NCBI GenBank assembly: GCA_903840385.1
Contig: CAIMFT010000158.1
Span: 1 to 64,000 of the forward strand
Length of the DNA: 64,000 bases
Source of the DNA: an uncultured Holophagaceae bacterium
GTDB lineage: Bacteria > Acidobacteriota > Holophagae > Holophagales > Holophagaceae
Direction of reading: 5' to 3'
The notes under the pieces were generated by a model that worked only from the letters and a program-made list of their open reading frames with translations, was not told where the DNA came from and made no database searches. The translations under genes were made by a program, and so were the position numbers. Shown here one piece after another: positions 14,209-21,156 of this stretch (position 1 is the stretch's first letter; each line of letters begins with the position of its first letter).

Positions 14209-15458
14209 GGGGTCATCCCAGTGGGTGGGGCAGACCCATCTTCCAAAGGGATGCCCTGGTCCCGCAAGCGCTGAGTGAGGACTCGCAGGCTCACGCCCAG
14301 GTGCTCGGCGGTGCGGGGCAGGCTGCCCCGGGCCTGGAGCAGGGCCCGCTGCAGCAGGTCCCGCTCGGCACTGTGGGCGATGGTGCGGAGCATGGCCTCC
14401 AGGGACCCCGCCTCGGGCCAGGGCAGACAGAGGGGCCGGTTCTCCAGGCCCAGGTCCGGGAAGCCACGGATGGCCGGGCTCGGGCTGGCGAGGAGGGTCC
14501 GCTCGACGACCTCTTCCAGCTCCTGGACATTGCCGGGCCAGCGGTGGTCCAGCAGCTGCCGCTCGGCAGCCCGCTCCAGCCAGGGGGCGGTGCGGCCCAG
14601 GCGCCGGGCGCCCCGCTCCAGGAGGAGGCGGGCCAGGGCCAGGATGTCCTCCCGGCGGTCCCGCAGGGGCGGCACCCGCAGCTCAAGGGCATCGAGGCGA
14701 TGGGCGAGCTCAGGGGGCAGCGCGGCATCCGAAGCGATGCCGCCCATCCAGGTCAGGGCCTGGCCCGCCGGGGAGGCCATGGCCTGGGCCAGCGGCGCGG
14801 TGGCCTGGGCGGAGAGGTGCTCCAGGCCCGCCAGATAGAGACTCCCCCCCCGGAGCAGCTCCAGGAGGATGGGGTCAGGACCGGCCGGCCCCAGCTCCGA
14901 GGCGGGTAGCGAGCGGAAGGGCAGGGCCGGGTGGCGGAGGGTGTGGAGGCGGCGAGCCGAGCGGGCCCGGCCCGCCCCCTGGTCGCCTCGGATGAGCACC
15001 GGCAGGGTGGTGCTGGCGGCCTTCCCCAGGGCCTTGTCCAGGGCCTTCATGGGGCCACTGTGGGCCACCCAGAGCTCCGCGGGGTCCGGCGGCGGCGCCC
15101 CCACCAGGGCCCCCAGGCGCTCCAGCAGGGCCAGGAAGGCGTCAAGGTCAAAAGGCTTGGCCAGGAAATCGTCGGCCCCCAGGCGCATGGCCTCCACGAT
15201 GTCCCGGGGCTCGGCAAAGGCCGACATGAGCACCACCCGCAGGGACGGCTGCAACTGCCGGGCGCGCCGGATGAGCTCGAGGCCACTCATGCCCGGCAGG
15301 CGGAGGTCGGTGACCATCAGCTGGACCGGGTCTGCCTCGAGCAGACGCAGCGCCTCCAGGGGATCGGCTGCGGCCGCCACCGTCCACGCAGACCCTTCCA
15401 GCGCCTGGGCCAGGAGGCGGCGGAAGCTGTCCTTGTCCTCGACCAGCAGAAGGCGCAT
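14205..15458 (-). CDS. NtrC-type response regulator with degenerate AAA+ domain
   Basis: A 417-residue protein with a receiver domain (1-120; acidic pocket E7-D8, phospho-acceptor Asp51 in TDLRLPGMSG, Lys in FLAKPFD), a central region aligned with sigma-54 activator AAA+ domains (about 130-330; LRVPPLRDRREDILALA and WPGNVQELEEVVERTL), and a Fis-type HTH (about 365-405). The AAA+ part is broken for ATP use: Walker A reads GDQGAGRAR, Walker B reads GGSLYLAGLEHL without the DE pair, and the GAFTGA sigma-54 loop is absent. It probably works without activating sigma-54. No sensor kinase is adjacent. First gene of the operon with moxR. Confidence 0.85.
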   Translation of the reverse strand: MRLLLVEDKDSFRRLLAQALEGSAWTVAAAADPLEALRLLEADPVQLMVTDLRLPGMSGLELIRRARQLQPSLRVVLMSAFAEPRDIVEAMRLGADDFLAKPFDLDAFLALLERLGALVGAPPPDPAELWVAHSGPMKALDKALGKAASTTLPVLIRGDQGAGRARSARRLHTLRHPALPFRSLPASELGPAGPDPILLELLRGGSLYLAGLEHLSAQATAPLAQAMASPAGQALTWMGGIASDAALPPELAHRLDALELRVPPLRDRREDILALARLLLERGARRLGRTAPWLERAAERQLLDHRWPGNVQELEEVVERTLLASPSPAIRGFPDLGLENRPLCLPWPEAGSLEAMLRTIAHSAERDLLQRALLQARGSLPRTAEHLGVSLRVLTQRLRDQGIPLEDGSAPPTGMTP

Positions 15459-15465
15459 GTATTAA

Positions 15466-15652
15466 AGCTATCAGCTGTCGGCGGTCGGCTGTCAGGTGTT
15501 GGCTGTCAGCTATCAGCTATCGGCTAAAGCTCCCGCAACGATCGGGCAAGCCTAGCCTCGGCGATCTTGGCATTAGCTGGCCGGTTCCAGAGCGGCCCCT
15601 CAATCCCGCCGAGCCCATCTTGGCTGATAGCTGACAGCTGACAGCCGATAGC
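15466..15652. repeat. Inverted pair of short repeats (REP-like), 210-base spacer
   Basis: The left part (15467-15526) is a run of related units such as GCTATCAGCTGTC, GGCTGTCAGCTATCAGC and TATCGGCT. The right part (15621-15652) is an inverted copy (GGCTGATAGCTGACAGCTG, GCCGATAGCC). The two sides can fold into a large imperfect hairpin between aroDE and the regulator gene. This looks like a REP/MITE-type intergenic element; no transposase is nearby. Confidence 0.75.
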
Positions 15653-15668
15653 CCCTAACAGCGGGCTC

Positions 15669-17045
15669 TCAGCCATCCGCTGGCAGTCCGCCACAACCCT
15701 CAATAAACCGTCGGCTCTGGGCCTCCGCCTGGGCGTCGAAGAGGTCCGCGCCGGCTACCAGCTGCAGGCCGGCTTGCCGGGCCCAGAGGGCGAAGGCGGT
15801 ATCCTCTTTGTAGATCCACTCCACGGCCCAGTGGGCGGTGGTGCGGGCTGCGGCCAGGAGCTCGGGGAAGGGGGCCGGATCTTCCGCAGCCATGCCCAGG
15901 CTGGTGGCCTGCACCAGGCCTACAGGGCCAAAGGCCGCCACGGTCTCGGGAGCAAGGGCGGTGCGGCGGGAGGCCTGCAGGACCGTGCGTCCGGCGGCTT
16001 CCAGGAGGGTGCGGGTGGTGCGGCCCACCCCGCCATCCCCCAGGACCAGCACCGGTCCGGGTTCCAGGTCAGCCAGGGCCGCCTGGAAGGCCTCGGCATC
16101 GGTGTTGGCGCCCTGCCAGGGCGCGCCGGGCGTGCGCCGCCAGAGCGTGTTCAGGGGGCCTTCCAGTCCGAGGGCCTGGGGCAGGGCGAGCTTCAGGGGG
16201 GCCGTGATGCTGAGCCCCAGAACCCCGAGGGCCTCCAGGGCTGCCACGGCCTCCTGGGCATCGCCGGAGAGCAGGGGCAGGTAGATCAGGTCCTTCAGGG
16301 CCCGCTGGAAGCGGGGATTGTGGAAGGCCGGGCCCCGGGAGTGCAGGACGGGATCGCCGATGACGCCGCAGAGGCTGAAGCCCCCGTGAAGACGGGAGCA
16401 GCGCCACTCCCGGAGCAGGGCGAGGGGCAGCTGTCCCGGTGCGGCCGGGGGCCCATCGTCCGGCGCGGCGTAGGTGAAGGCGCCGCCCCAGGCGGCTTGC
16501 AGGGCACGGGTAGCCAGGCCCTTGGGTCCCATAAGGAAGGCGGCGAGGGGGATGCCGCGATCCCGGGCCCAGGCCAGCGGCCCCCGCAGGCGGCCCCCAT
16601 CGGCCAGGCTGCCGGCCCAGCCCACCCACTTGAAGGCCTCGCCCTCGGGCAGGTTCTGCAGGCGGTCCTCCAGGTCGAAGACGCCGGGGGCGACATGCAC
16701 AGAGCGGAGCAGACGCAGGTAGGTGCGGGCGGTCTGGAGCTCGGGAGGAATGGGCAGATCCCACTCCAGGTCCAGCCACTGGGGCTTGCCCTTGAGAGCC
16801 TGCACCAGGCGGGCAATGCGGCCGGCCTCATCGGCATCGGGCCAGCGCCCCCCTTCGGAGACCCGGCGACAGGTGACCAGGCAGTGCCGCCGCAGGGCGT
16901 CCACCATGGCCTCGGGATCCAGGTCGGGGAACAGGTCCAGGCGCAGCTCCGGCAGGGCATCATCGCCCAGGCTGCGGGCGCAGGCCAGGGCATCCTCCCA
17001 GGTGGGGTGCGTGAGGGTGACCAGGTGGAAGGGGAGGGTGTTCAA
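15669..17045 (-). CDS. aroDE: Fused 3-dehydroquinate dehydratase (type I) and shikimate dehydrogenase
   Basis: A 458-residue two-domain shikimate-pathway enzyme. Residues about 1-215 are a type I dehydroquinase barrel (ELRLDLFPD, candidate catalytic His in LRSVHVAP, a Lys in EAFKWVGWAG for the Schiff base). Residues about 220-458 are AroE (CGVIGDPVLHSRGPAFHN, catalytic Lys in SITAPLK, NTD in GANTDAEAF, glycine-rich VLGDGGVGRT for NADP). It would turn 3-dehydroquinate into shikimate through 3-dehydroshikimate in the cytosol. Plants use the same domain order. The AroD half is quite divergent, so its activity needs care. The start is TTG (17045); no in-frame ATG or GTG precedes the first conserved strand. 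Confidence 0.85.
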   Translation of the reverse strand: MNTLPFHLVTLTHPTWEDALACARSLGDDALPELRLDLFPDLDPEAMVDALRRHCLVTCRRVSEGGRWPDADEAGRIARLVQALKGKPQWLDLEWDLPIPPELQTARTYLRLLRSVHVAPGVFDLEDRLQNLPEGEAFKWVGWAGSLADGGRLRGPLAWARDRGIPLAAFLMGPKGLATRALQAAWGGAFTYAAPDDGPPAAPGQLPLALLREWRCSRLHGGFSLCGVIGDPVLHSRGPAFHNPRFQRALKDLIYLPLLSGDAQEAVAALEALGVLGLSITAPLKLALPQALGLEGPLNTLWRRTPGAPWQGANTDAEAFQAALADLEPGPVLVLGDGGVGRTTRTLLEAAGRTVLQASRRTALAPETVAAFGPVGLVQATSLGMAAEDPAPFPELLAAARTTAHWAVEWIYKEDTAFALWARQAGLQLVAGADLFDAQAEAQSRRFIEGCGGLPADG

Positions 17046-17200
17046 GGGGGCATCCGGCTAAGGTCATCCTACCCGAATACGCTGGAATCCAGGACAGGTG
17101 CGGCTCCGCGAGTCTCGGCTGAGCGAATGAGCAGCGGGGACAGCTAGCAGCAAAGCAAACCGCAGATGACGCAGATTTCGCCGATGGCCAGTCGTCCAAG

Positions 17201-17242
17201 CACAGAAAAAAGCCCCACCACTCAGTGGGGCTTTTTTCTGTG
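17201..17242 (-). terminator. Terminator, 18-bp perfect stem
   Basis: CACAGAAAAAAGCCCCAC pairs perfectly with GTGGGGCTTTTTTCTGTG around a six-base loop. Read on the minus strand it follows the dicarboxylate transporter stop and ends in T6; it could also work in the other direction. Confidence 0.9.
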
Positions 17243-17252
17243 CGGCGGTTGA

Positions 17253-19022
17253 CTACCAGAGGCCCAGGACCTTCCACCACAGGCCGCCCACGCCCACCCA
17301 GATGACGATGTTCACGACGCTGATGAGCAGGCCCATGCGCCACCAGGTACCCAGCTCCACATAGCCTGTGCCGAAGAGCACCGGCGCTGGTCCCGTCCCG
17401 TAGTGCGTCATGCCGGCGAACAGGTTGCTGAAGAAGGCCAGCACCAGGGCGGCCAGCACCGGGGGAGCGCCGGCGACGATGGAGACGCCCAGGAAGGCCG
17501 CATACATGGAGGCCACGTGGGCCGTGTTGCTGGCGAAGAAGTAGTGGCTGTAGAAGTACACCAGCGCCAGCACCAGGAAGGCGAAGAGCCAGCCGTGTCC
17601 GGCGACCATGCCGCCCATGGTCTTGCTGAACCAGGGCACCATGCCCAGCTTGTTGAGGAAGCTGGCCATCATCACCAGGGCCGCAAACCACACCAGCGTG
17701 TCCCAGGCACCGGTCTCAGCCTTGATGTCCTCCCAGTTGAGGACGCCCGTGAGCAGCAGCACCGCCAGGCCTGCCAGGGCAGAGGTGGTGGCGTTGATGT
17801 CCCCCAGCTGCTTGGCGAAGATCCAGAGCACCAGCAGCATCACGAAGACGCCGAGCATCATCCACTCCTGGCGCTTGATGGGGCCCAGGTCGCGCAGGTG
17901 GCCCTTGGCCATTTCCACCGCCTCGGGGGTCTCGGTGATCTCCGGGCGCATGAGCTTGTAGATCAGGAGGGGGACCAGGATCAGGGCCACGAGGCCCGGA
18001 ACCAGGGCCGCCAGGGCCCACCCGCCCCAGGTGATGTTCACCTTGAGGTCGCCCGCCAGCTTCTGGGCCAGAGGATTGGCAGCCATGGCCGTGAGGAACA
18101 TGGCGCTGGTGATGCAGTTCACCTGATAGGCCGTCAGGGTCAGGAAGGCGCCCATCTTCTTTGAGCTGGCGTCCCCGGGGTTGCTGCCGTAGGCGCGGGC
18201 CAGGGAGGCCATGATGGGCATGATGATGCCGCCACCCCGGGCCGTGTTGCTGGGGATGGCGGGAGCCAGAACGAGGTCCGTGGCCGCCAGGCCGTAGCTG
18301 AGGCCGAGGGTGCGCCGGCCCAGCAGGGCCATGAAGGAATAGGCGATGCGGGCGCCGAGGCCGGTCTTGATGAAGCCGCGGGAAATAAAGAACGCCAGCA
18401 CAATGAGCCAGATCACCACGTCTGAGAAACCACTCATGGAGTCGGCGATGCTGAGGGTGCCGCTGAGGGCCGTCACGGCGATGCCGATCATGGCCACGGC
18501 GCCCATGGGCAGGGCCTTCAGGATGATGCCGGCGATGGTGGTAACGAAGATGGCGAAGAGGTGGAGGCCCTTTACCCAGTCCGCCTTGCGCTTGGTCTCG
18601 GCTTCCACCTTGGCCTTGGCATCGGCCTCGGCCTTCACCTTGGCGTCTGCGTCAGCCTTGACCTTGGCGGCGGCTTCCACCTTCAGGCGGGCCTCGTCAT
18701 CGGCCTGGGCCTTGGCGGCGAGCTGGGCCTTGGTCAGGGGCTTGGCCGGTGCGGCAGGTGCTGCCGCAGGCTTGGCCGGGGCCGCCGCTGCGGGCTTGGC
18801 TTCGGGTTTGGGTGCGGGCTTGGCTGCTGGGGGGGCGGCGGGCTTGGCGGCCACCGGCACACCGGCAAAGACCTTCGCATCGGGTACAGGGACCACGCCG
18901 GGCAGCCCAAAGTAGAGCACCAGGCCCAGGGCCAGGGTGGCCAGGGCGGGCAGGGGGCGGGCGCCCTGCCAGCCGGGCAGGTCTCCAGACGGAACCGCTC
19001 CGGAATTGGAATCAACACGCAT
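17253..19022 (-). CDS. DASS-family (SLC13/CitT) sodium or anion-exchange dicarboxylate transporter with Ala/Lys/Pro-rich insertion
   Basis: A 589-residue inner-membrane protein. After TM1 (about 27-45) comes a low-complexity insert (about 53-147) rich in Ala, Lys and Pro that turns into a predicted charged coiled coil (KVKAEADAKAKVEAETK). TM2 then starts at GLHLFAIFVTTIAGIILK. The remainder is a classic DASS transporter with both Ser-Asn-Thr motifs (APAIPSNTARGG and FFASNTAHV) that form the carboxylate and cation sites. Likely substrates are C4-dicarboxylates, tartrate or citrate. The start at 19022 has GAGGAGG (19029-19035) in front; the longer frame lacks support. It is divergent from a tartrate/D-malate-type dehydrogenase, supporting the substrate guess. 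Confidence 0.88.
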   Translation of the reverse strand: MRVDSNSGAVPSGDLPGWQGARPLPALATLALGLVLYFGLPGVVPVPDAKVFAGVPVAAKPAAPPAAKPAPKPEAKPAAAAPAKPAAAPAAPAKPLTKAQLAAKAQADDEARLKVEAAAKVKADADAKVKAEADAKAKVEAETKRKADWVKGLHLFAIFVTTIAGIILKALPMGAVAMIGIAVTALSGTLSIADSMSGFSDVVIWLIVLAFFISRGFIKTGLGARIAYSFMALLGRRTLGLSYGLAATDLVLAPAIPSNTARGGGIIMPIMASLARAYGSNPGDASSKKMGAFLTLTAYQVNCITSAMFLTAMAANPLAQKLAGDLKVNITWGGWALAALVPGLVALILVPLLIYKLMRPEITETPEAVEMAKGHLRDLGPIKRQEWMMLGVFVMLLVLWIFAKQLGDINATTSALAGLAVLLLTGVLNWEDIKAETGAWDTLVWFAALVMMASFLNKLGMVPWFSKTMGGMVAGHGWLFAFLVLALVYFYSHYFFASNTAHVASMYAAFLGVSIVAGAPPVLAALVLAFFSNLFAGMTHYGTGPAPVLFGTGYVELGTWWRMGLLISVVNIVIWVGVGGLWWKVLGLW

Positions 19023-19158
19023 GGGTGTCCTCCTCGGGAAGGCTTGCGGGGCATACTTTACTCTTTTAATGCATGCAGGGAAGTCCATTTCCTACTTTCC
19101 GGTAATCTTTAAGCTGCGCCTCTGGCGCACGCTCCGTTTTTCTTCTGAGGAGGTCCCT

Positions 19159-20214
19159 GTGCGTGACTACCGCATCGCTGTGATTCCGGGTGATGGCATC
19201 GGCAAGGAAGTTGTGCCCGAAGGCATCCGTGTGCTGGACGCCGCAGCAGACAAGCATGGGCTTCGCTTCCACTGGGAGGCCTTCCCCTGGTCCTGCGAGA
19301 CCTACCTCGAGACCGGCCGCATGATGCCCGAGGATGGCCTGGACCAGATCCGCCACCACGATGCCATCTTCCTCGGCGCCGTGGGCTTTCCGGGCGTCCC
19401 GGACCATGTCTCCCTGTGGGGCCTGCTCATCCCCATCCGCCGGGGCTTCCGGCAGTACGCCAACCTGCGGCCCGTGAAGCTCATGCCTGGTGTGCCCTGC
19501 CCCCTGGCGGGGCGGCAGGTGGGCGACATCGACTTCATGGTGGTGCGGGAGAACAACGAGGGCGAGTACTCCAGCATCGGTGGGCGCCTCTACGAGGGCA
19601 CGGACCAGGAGATGGCCGTGCAGCAGAGTGTCTTCACCCGCCAGGGCGTGGACCGCATCCTGAAGGTGGCCTTCGACATCGCCCAGTCGCGGCCGAAGAA
19701 GCACCTCACGTCGGCCACCAAGTCCAACGGCATCGCCATCACCATGCCCTACTGGGATGAGCGCGTGAAGGCCATGGGGGCAGCCTATCCCGAGGTGAAG
19801 GTCGATCAGTTCCATGTGGACATCCTCACCGCCCACTTCGTGCGCAACCCCCACTGGTTTGACGTGGTGGTGGGGTCGAACCTCTTCGGCGACATCCTGT
19901 CGGATCTGGGCCCCGCCTGCACGGGCACCATCGCCATCGCCCCCAGCGCGAACCTCAACCCCGAGCGGGAGTATCCCTCCATGTTTGAACCGGTCCATGG
20001 CTCGGCGCCGGACATCTACGGCAAGGGCATCGCCAACCCCGTGGGCCAGATCTGGGCCGGGGCCATGATGCTCGACCACCTGGGCTGTCCCGAGGCCGCC
20101 GCCTCCGTCATGGCGGCCATCGAGAAGGTGCTGGCCGAAGGTCCCCGCACCCCCGACATGGGCGGCACGGCCTCCACCGCCGACATGGGCAAGGCCATCG
20201 CCGCCGCCGTCTAG
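19159..20214 (+). CDS. Tartrate/D-malate dehydrogenase-type beta-decarboxylating dehydrogenase
   Basis: A 351-residue member of the isocitrate/isopropylmalate dehydrogenase family. It has the start motif YRIAVIPGDGIGKEV, LGAVGFPGVPDHVSLWG, an arginine-rich substrate stretch (RRGFRQYANLRP), the Tyr-containing GEYSSIGGRLYEG, Lys in TSATKSNG, and metal-binding VVGSNLFGDILSDL. The DHVSLWGLLIPIRR segment is typical of the TtuC/DmlA group (tartrate or D-malate, NAD, giving pyruvate or oxaloglycolate and CO2) rather than LeuB. GTG at 19159 is preceded by GAGGAGG (19147-19153). The divergent DASS transporter fits uptake of its substrate. LeuB activity cannot be excluded by sequence alone. Confidence 0.85.
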   Translation: MRDYRIAVIPGDGIGKEVVPEGIRVLDAAADKHGLRFHWEAFPWSCETYLETGRMMPEDGLDQIRHHDAIFLGAVGFPGVPDHVSLWGLLIPIRRGFRQYANLRPVKLMPGVPCPLAGRQVGDIDFMVVRENNEGEYSSIGGRLYEGTDQEMAVQQSVFTRQGVDRILKVAFDIAQSRPKKHLTSATKSNGIAITMPYWDERVKAMGAAYPEVKVDQFHVDILTAHFVRNPHWFDVVVGSNLFGDILSDLGPACTGTIAIAPSANLNPEREYPSMFEPVHGSAPDIYGKGIANPVGQIWAGAMMLDHLGCPEAAASVMAAIEKVLAEGPRTPDMGGTASTADMGKAIAAAV

Positions 20215-20267
20215 CCTCCCAAGGGGGCGGCCTACACCGGAGGGATTTCAACCCCAGCCATTTCCAC

Positions 20268-20313
20268 CTCCAAATCAATAGGCCCCCAACAACGGGGGCC
20301 TATTGATTTGGAG
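20268..20313. terminator. Long perfect hairpin between the dehydrogenase gene and tRNA-Gly
   Basis: A 20-bp perfect stem (CTCCAAATCAATAGGCCCCC and its complement) with an AACAAC loop. It lies between convergent genes, so it probably terminates both. Its right arm includes the encoded 3' CCA of tRNA-Gly. Confidence 0.8.
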
Positions 20314-20383
20314 CGGGCGATCGGGATTGAACCGACGACATTCAGCTTGGGAAGCTGACGTTCTACCACTGAACTACGCCCGC
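20309..20383 (-). tRNA. tRNA-Gly (CCC anticodon)
   Basis: A 75-base cloverleaf including an encoded CCA. The acceptor stem GCGGGCG/CGCCCGC is perfect, the D arm reads GTTCAGTGGTAGAAC, the anticodon stem TCAGC/GCTGA encloses TTCCCAA (anticodon CCC, reading GGG), and the T arm contains GGTTCAATCCC. The 3' CCA is shared with the terminator hairpin. Confidence 0.95.
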
Positions 20384-20429
20384 GGCAGGGGTCCATCCTA
20401 GCGCAGGTGGCCTCCCGAGGGCCAGCCCA

Positions 20430-21146
20430 TCAGCCCAGGTAGGCGGCGATGACGCGCTCGTTGCGGCTCAGCTCGGCGGGGGTGCCCTCGACGGCGATGC
20501 GGCCGCGCTCCATGACGTAGGCGTAGTCAGCCACTTCCAATGCGCTCTTGGCGAACTGCTCCACCAGCAGGAGGGTGATGCCCTCGGCCTTGAGGCGGCT
20601 GATGGTGCGGAAGACCTCCTGCACGATCACGGGGGCGAGGCCCATGGAGGGCTCATCCAGCAGCATGACCTTGGGGCGGGCCATGAGGGCGCGGCCAATG
20701 GCGAGCATCTGCTGCTCGCCGCCAGAGAGGGTGCCGGCGGCCTGGCCGCTGCGCTCCCGGAGCTTCGGGAACAGGTCGTAGACCCGGTCCAGATCGGCGC
20801 TGGCCTTGGCCCGGTAGCCCAGGAAGCGGGGCAGGCGGGAGTAGGCTCCCAGCAGCAGGTTGTCCTCCACCGAGAGCGGTCCGAAGACCTTGCGCCCCTC
20901 GGGGGAGTGGGCTAGGCCCAGGCGGGCGATGGCGGAGGCGTCGAGGCCCTGCACTTCCTTGCCATCCAGCACCACCCGGCCCTTGGTGGGGTGGATGCCG
21001 CCGGAGATGGCCCGCATGGTGGTGGTCTTGCCGGCGCCATTGGCGCCGATGAGGGCCACCACGGTACCGGGCTTCACCGCCAGGGTGGTGCCGGTCAGCA
21101 CCTCGCTGGCACCGTAGCCCGCATGGAGATCTTCCACCAGCAGCAT
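20430..21146 (-). CDS. livF: Branched-chain amino acid-type ABC transporter, ATP-binding protein LivF
   Basis: A 238-residue ABC ATPase with Walker A GANGAGKTT, the LivF-type signature LSGGEQQMLAIGRALMARPK, Walker B MLLDEPSMGLAP and an H-loop equivalent in LLLVEQFAKSAL. These are typical LivF features. It energises uptake of branched-chain amino acids or related small carboxylates or amides through the inner membrane, pairing with the LivG-like ATPase fused to the permease upstream. Last gene of the four-gene minus-strand transport operon; a ten-base gap separates it from livMG. Confidence 0.93.
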   Translation of the reverse strand: MLLVEDLHAGYGASEVLTGTTLAVKPGTVVALIGANGAGKTTTMRAISGGIHPTKGRVVLDGKEVQGLDASAIARLGLAHSPEGRKVFGPLSVEDNLLLGAYSRLPRFLGYRAKASADLDRVYDLFPKLRERSGQAAGTLSGGEQQMLAIGRALMARPKVMLLDEPSMGLAPVIVQEVFRTISRLKAEGITLLLVEQFAKSALEVADYAYVMERGRIAVEGTPAELSRNERVIAAYLG

Positions 21147-21156
21147 GGGAGCCTCC

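Noticed and set aside
15466-15652. CRISPR array at the repeated TCAGCTATCAGC units
   Set aside because: Units are irregular, not separated by unique spacers of constant length, and partly inverted; no cas genes.
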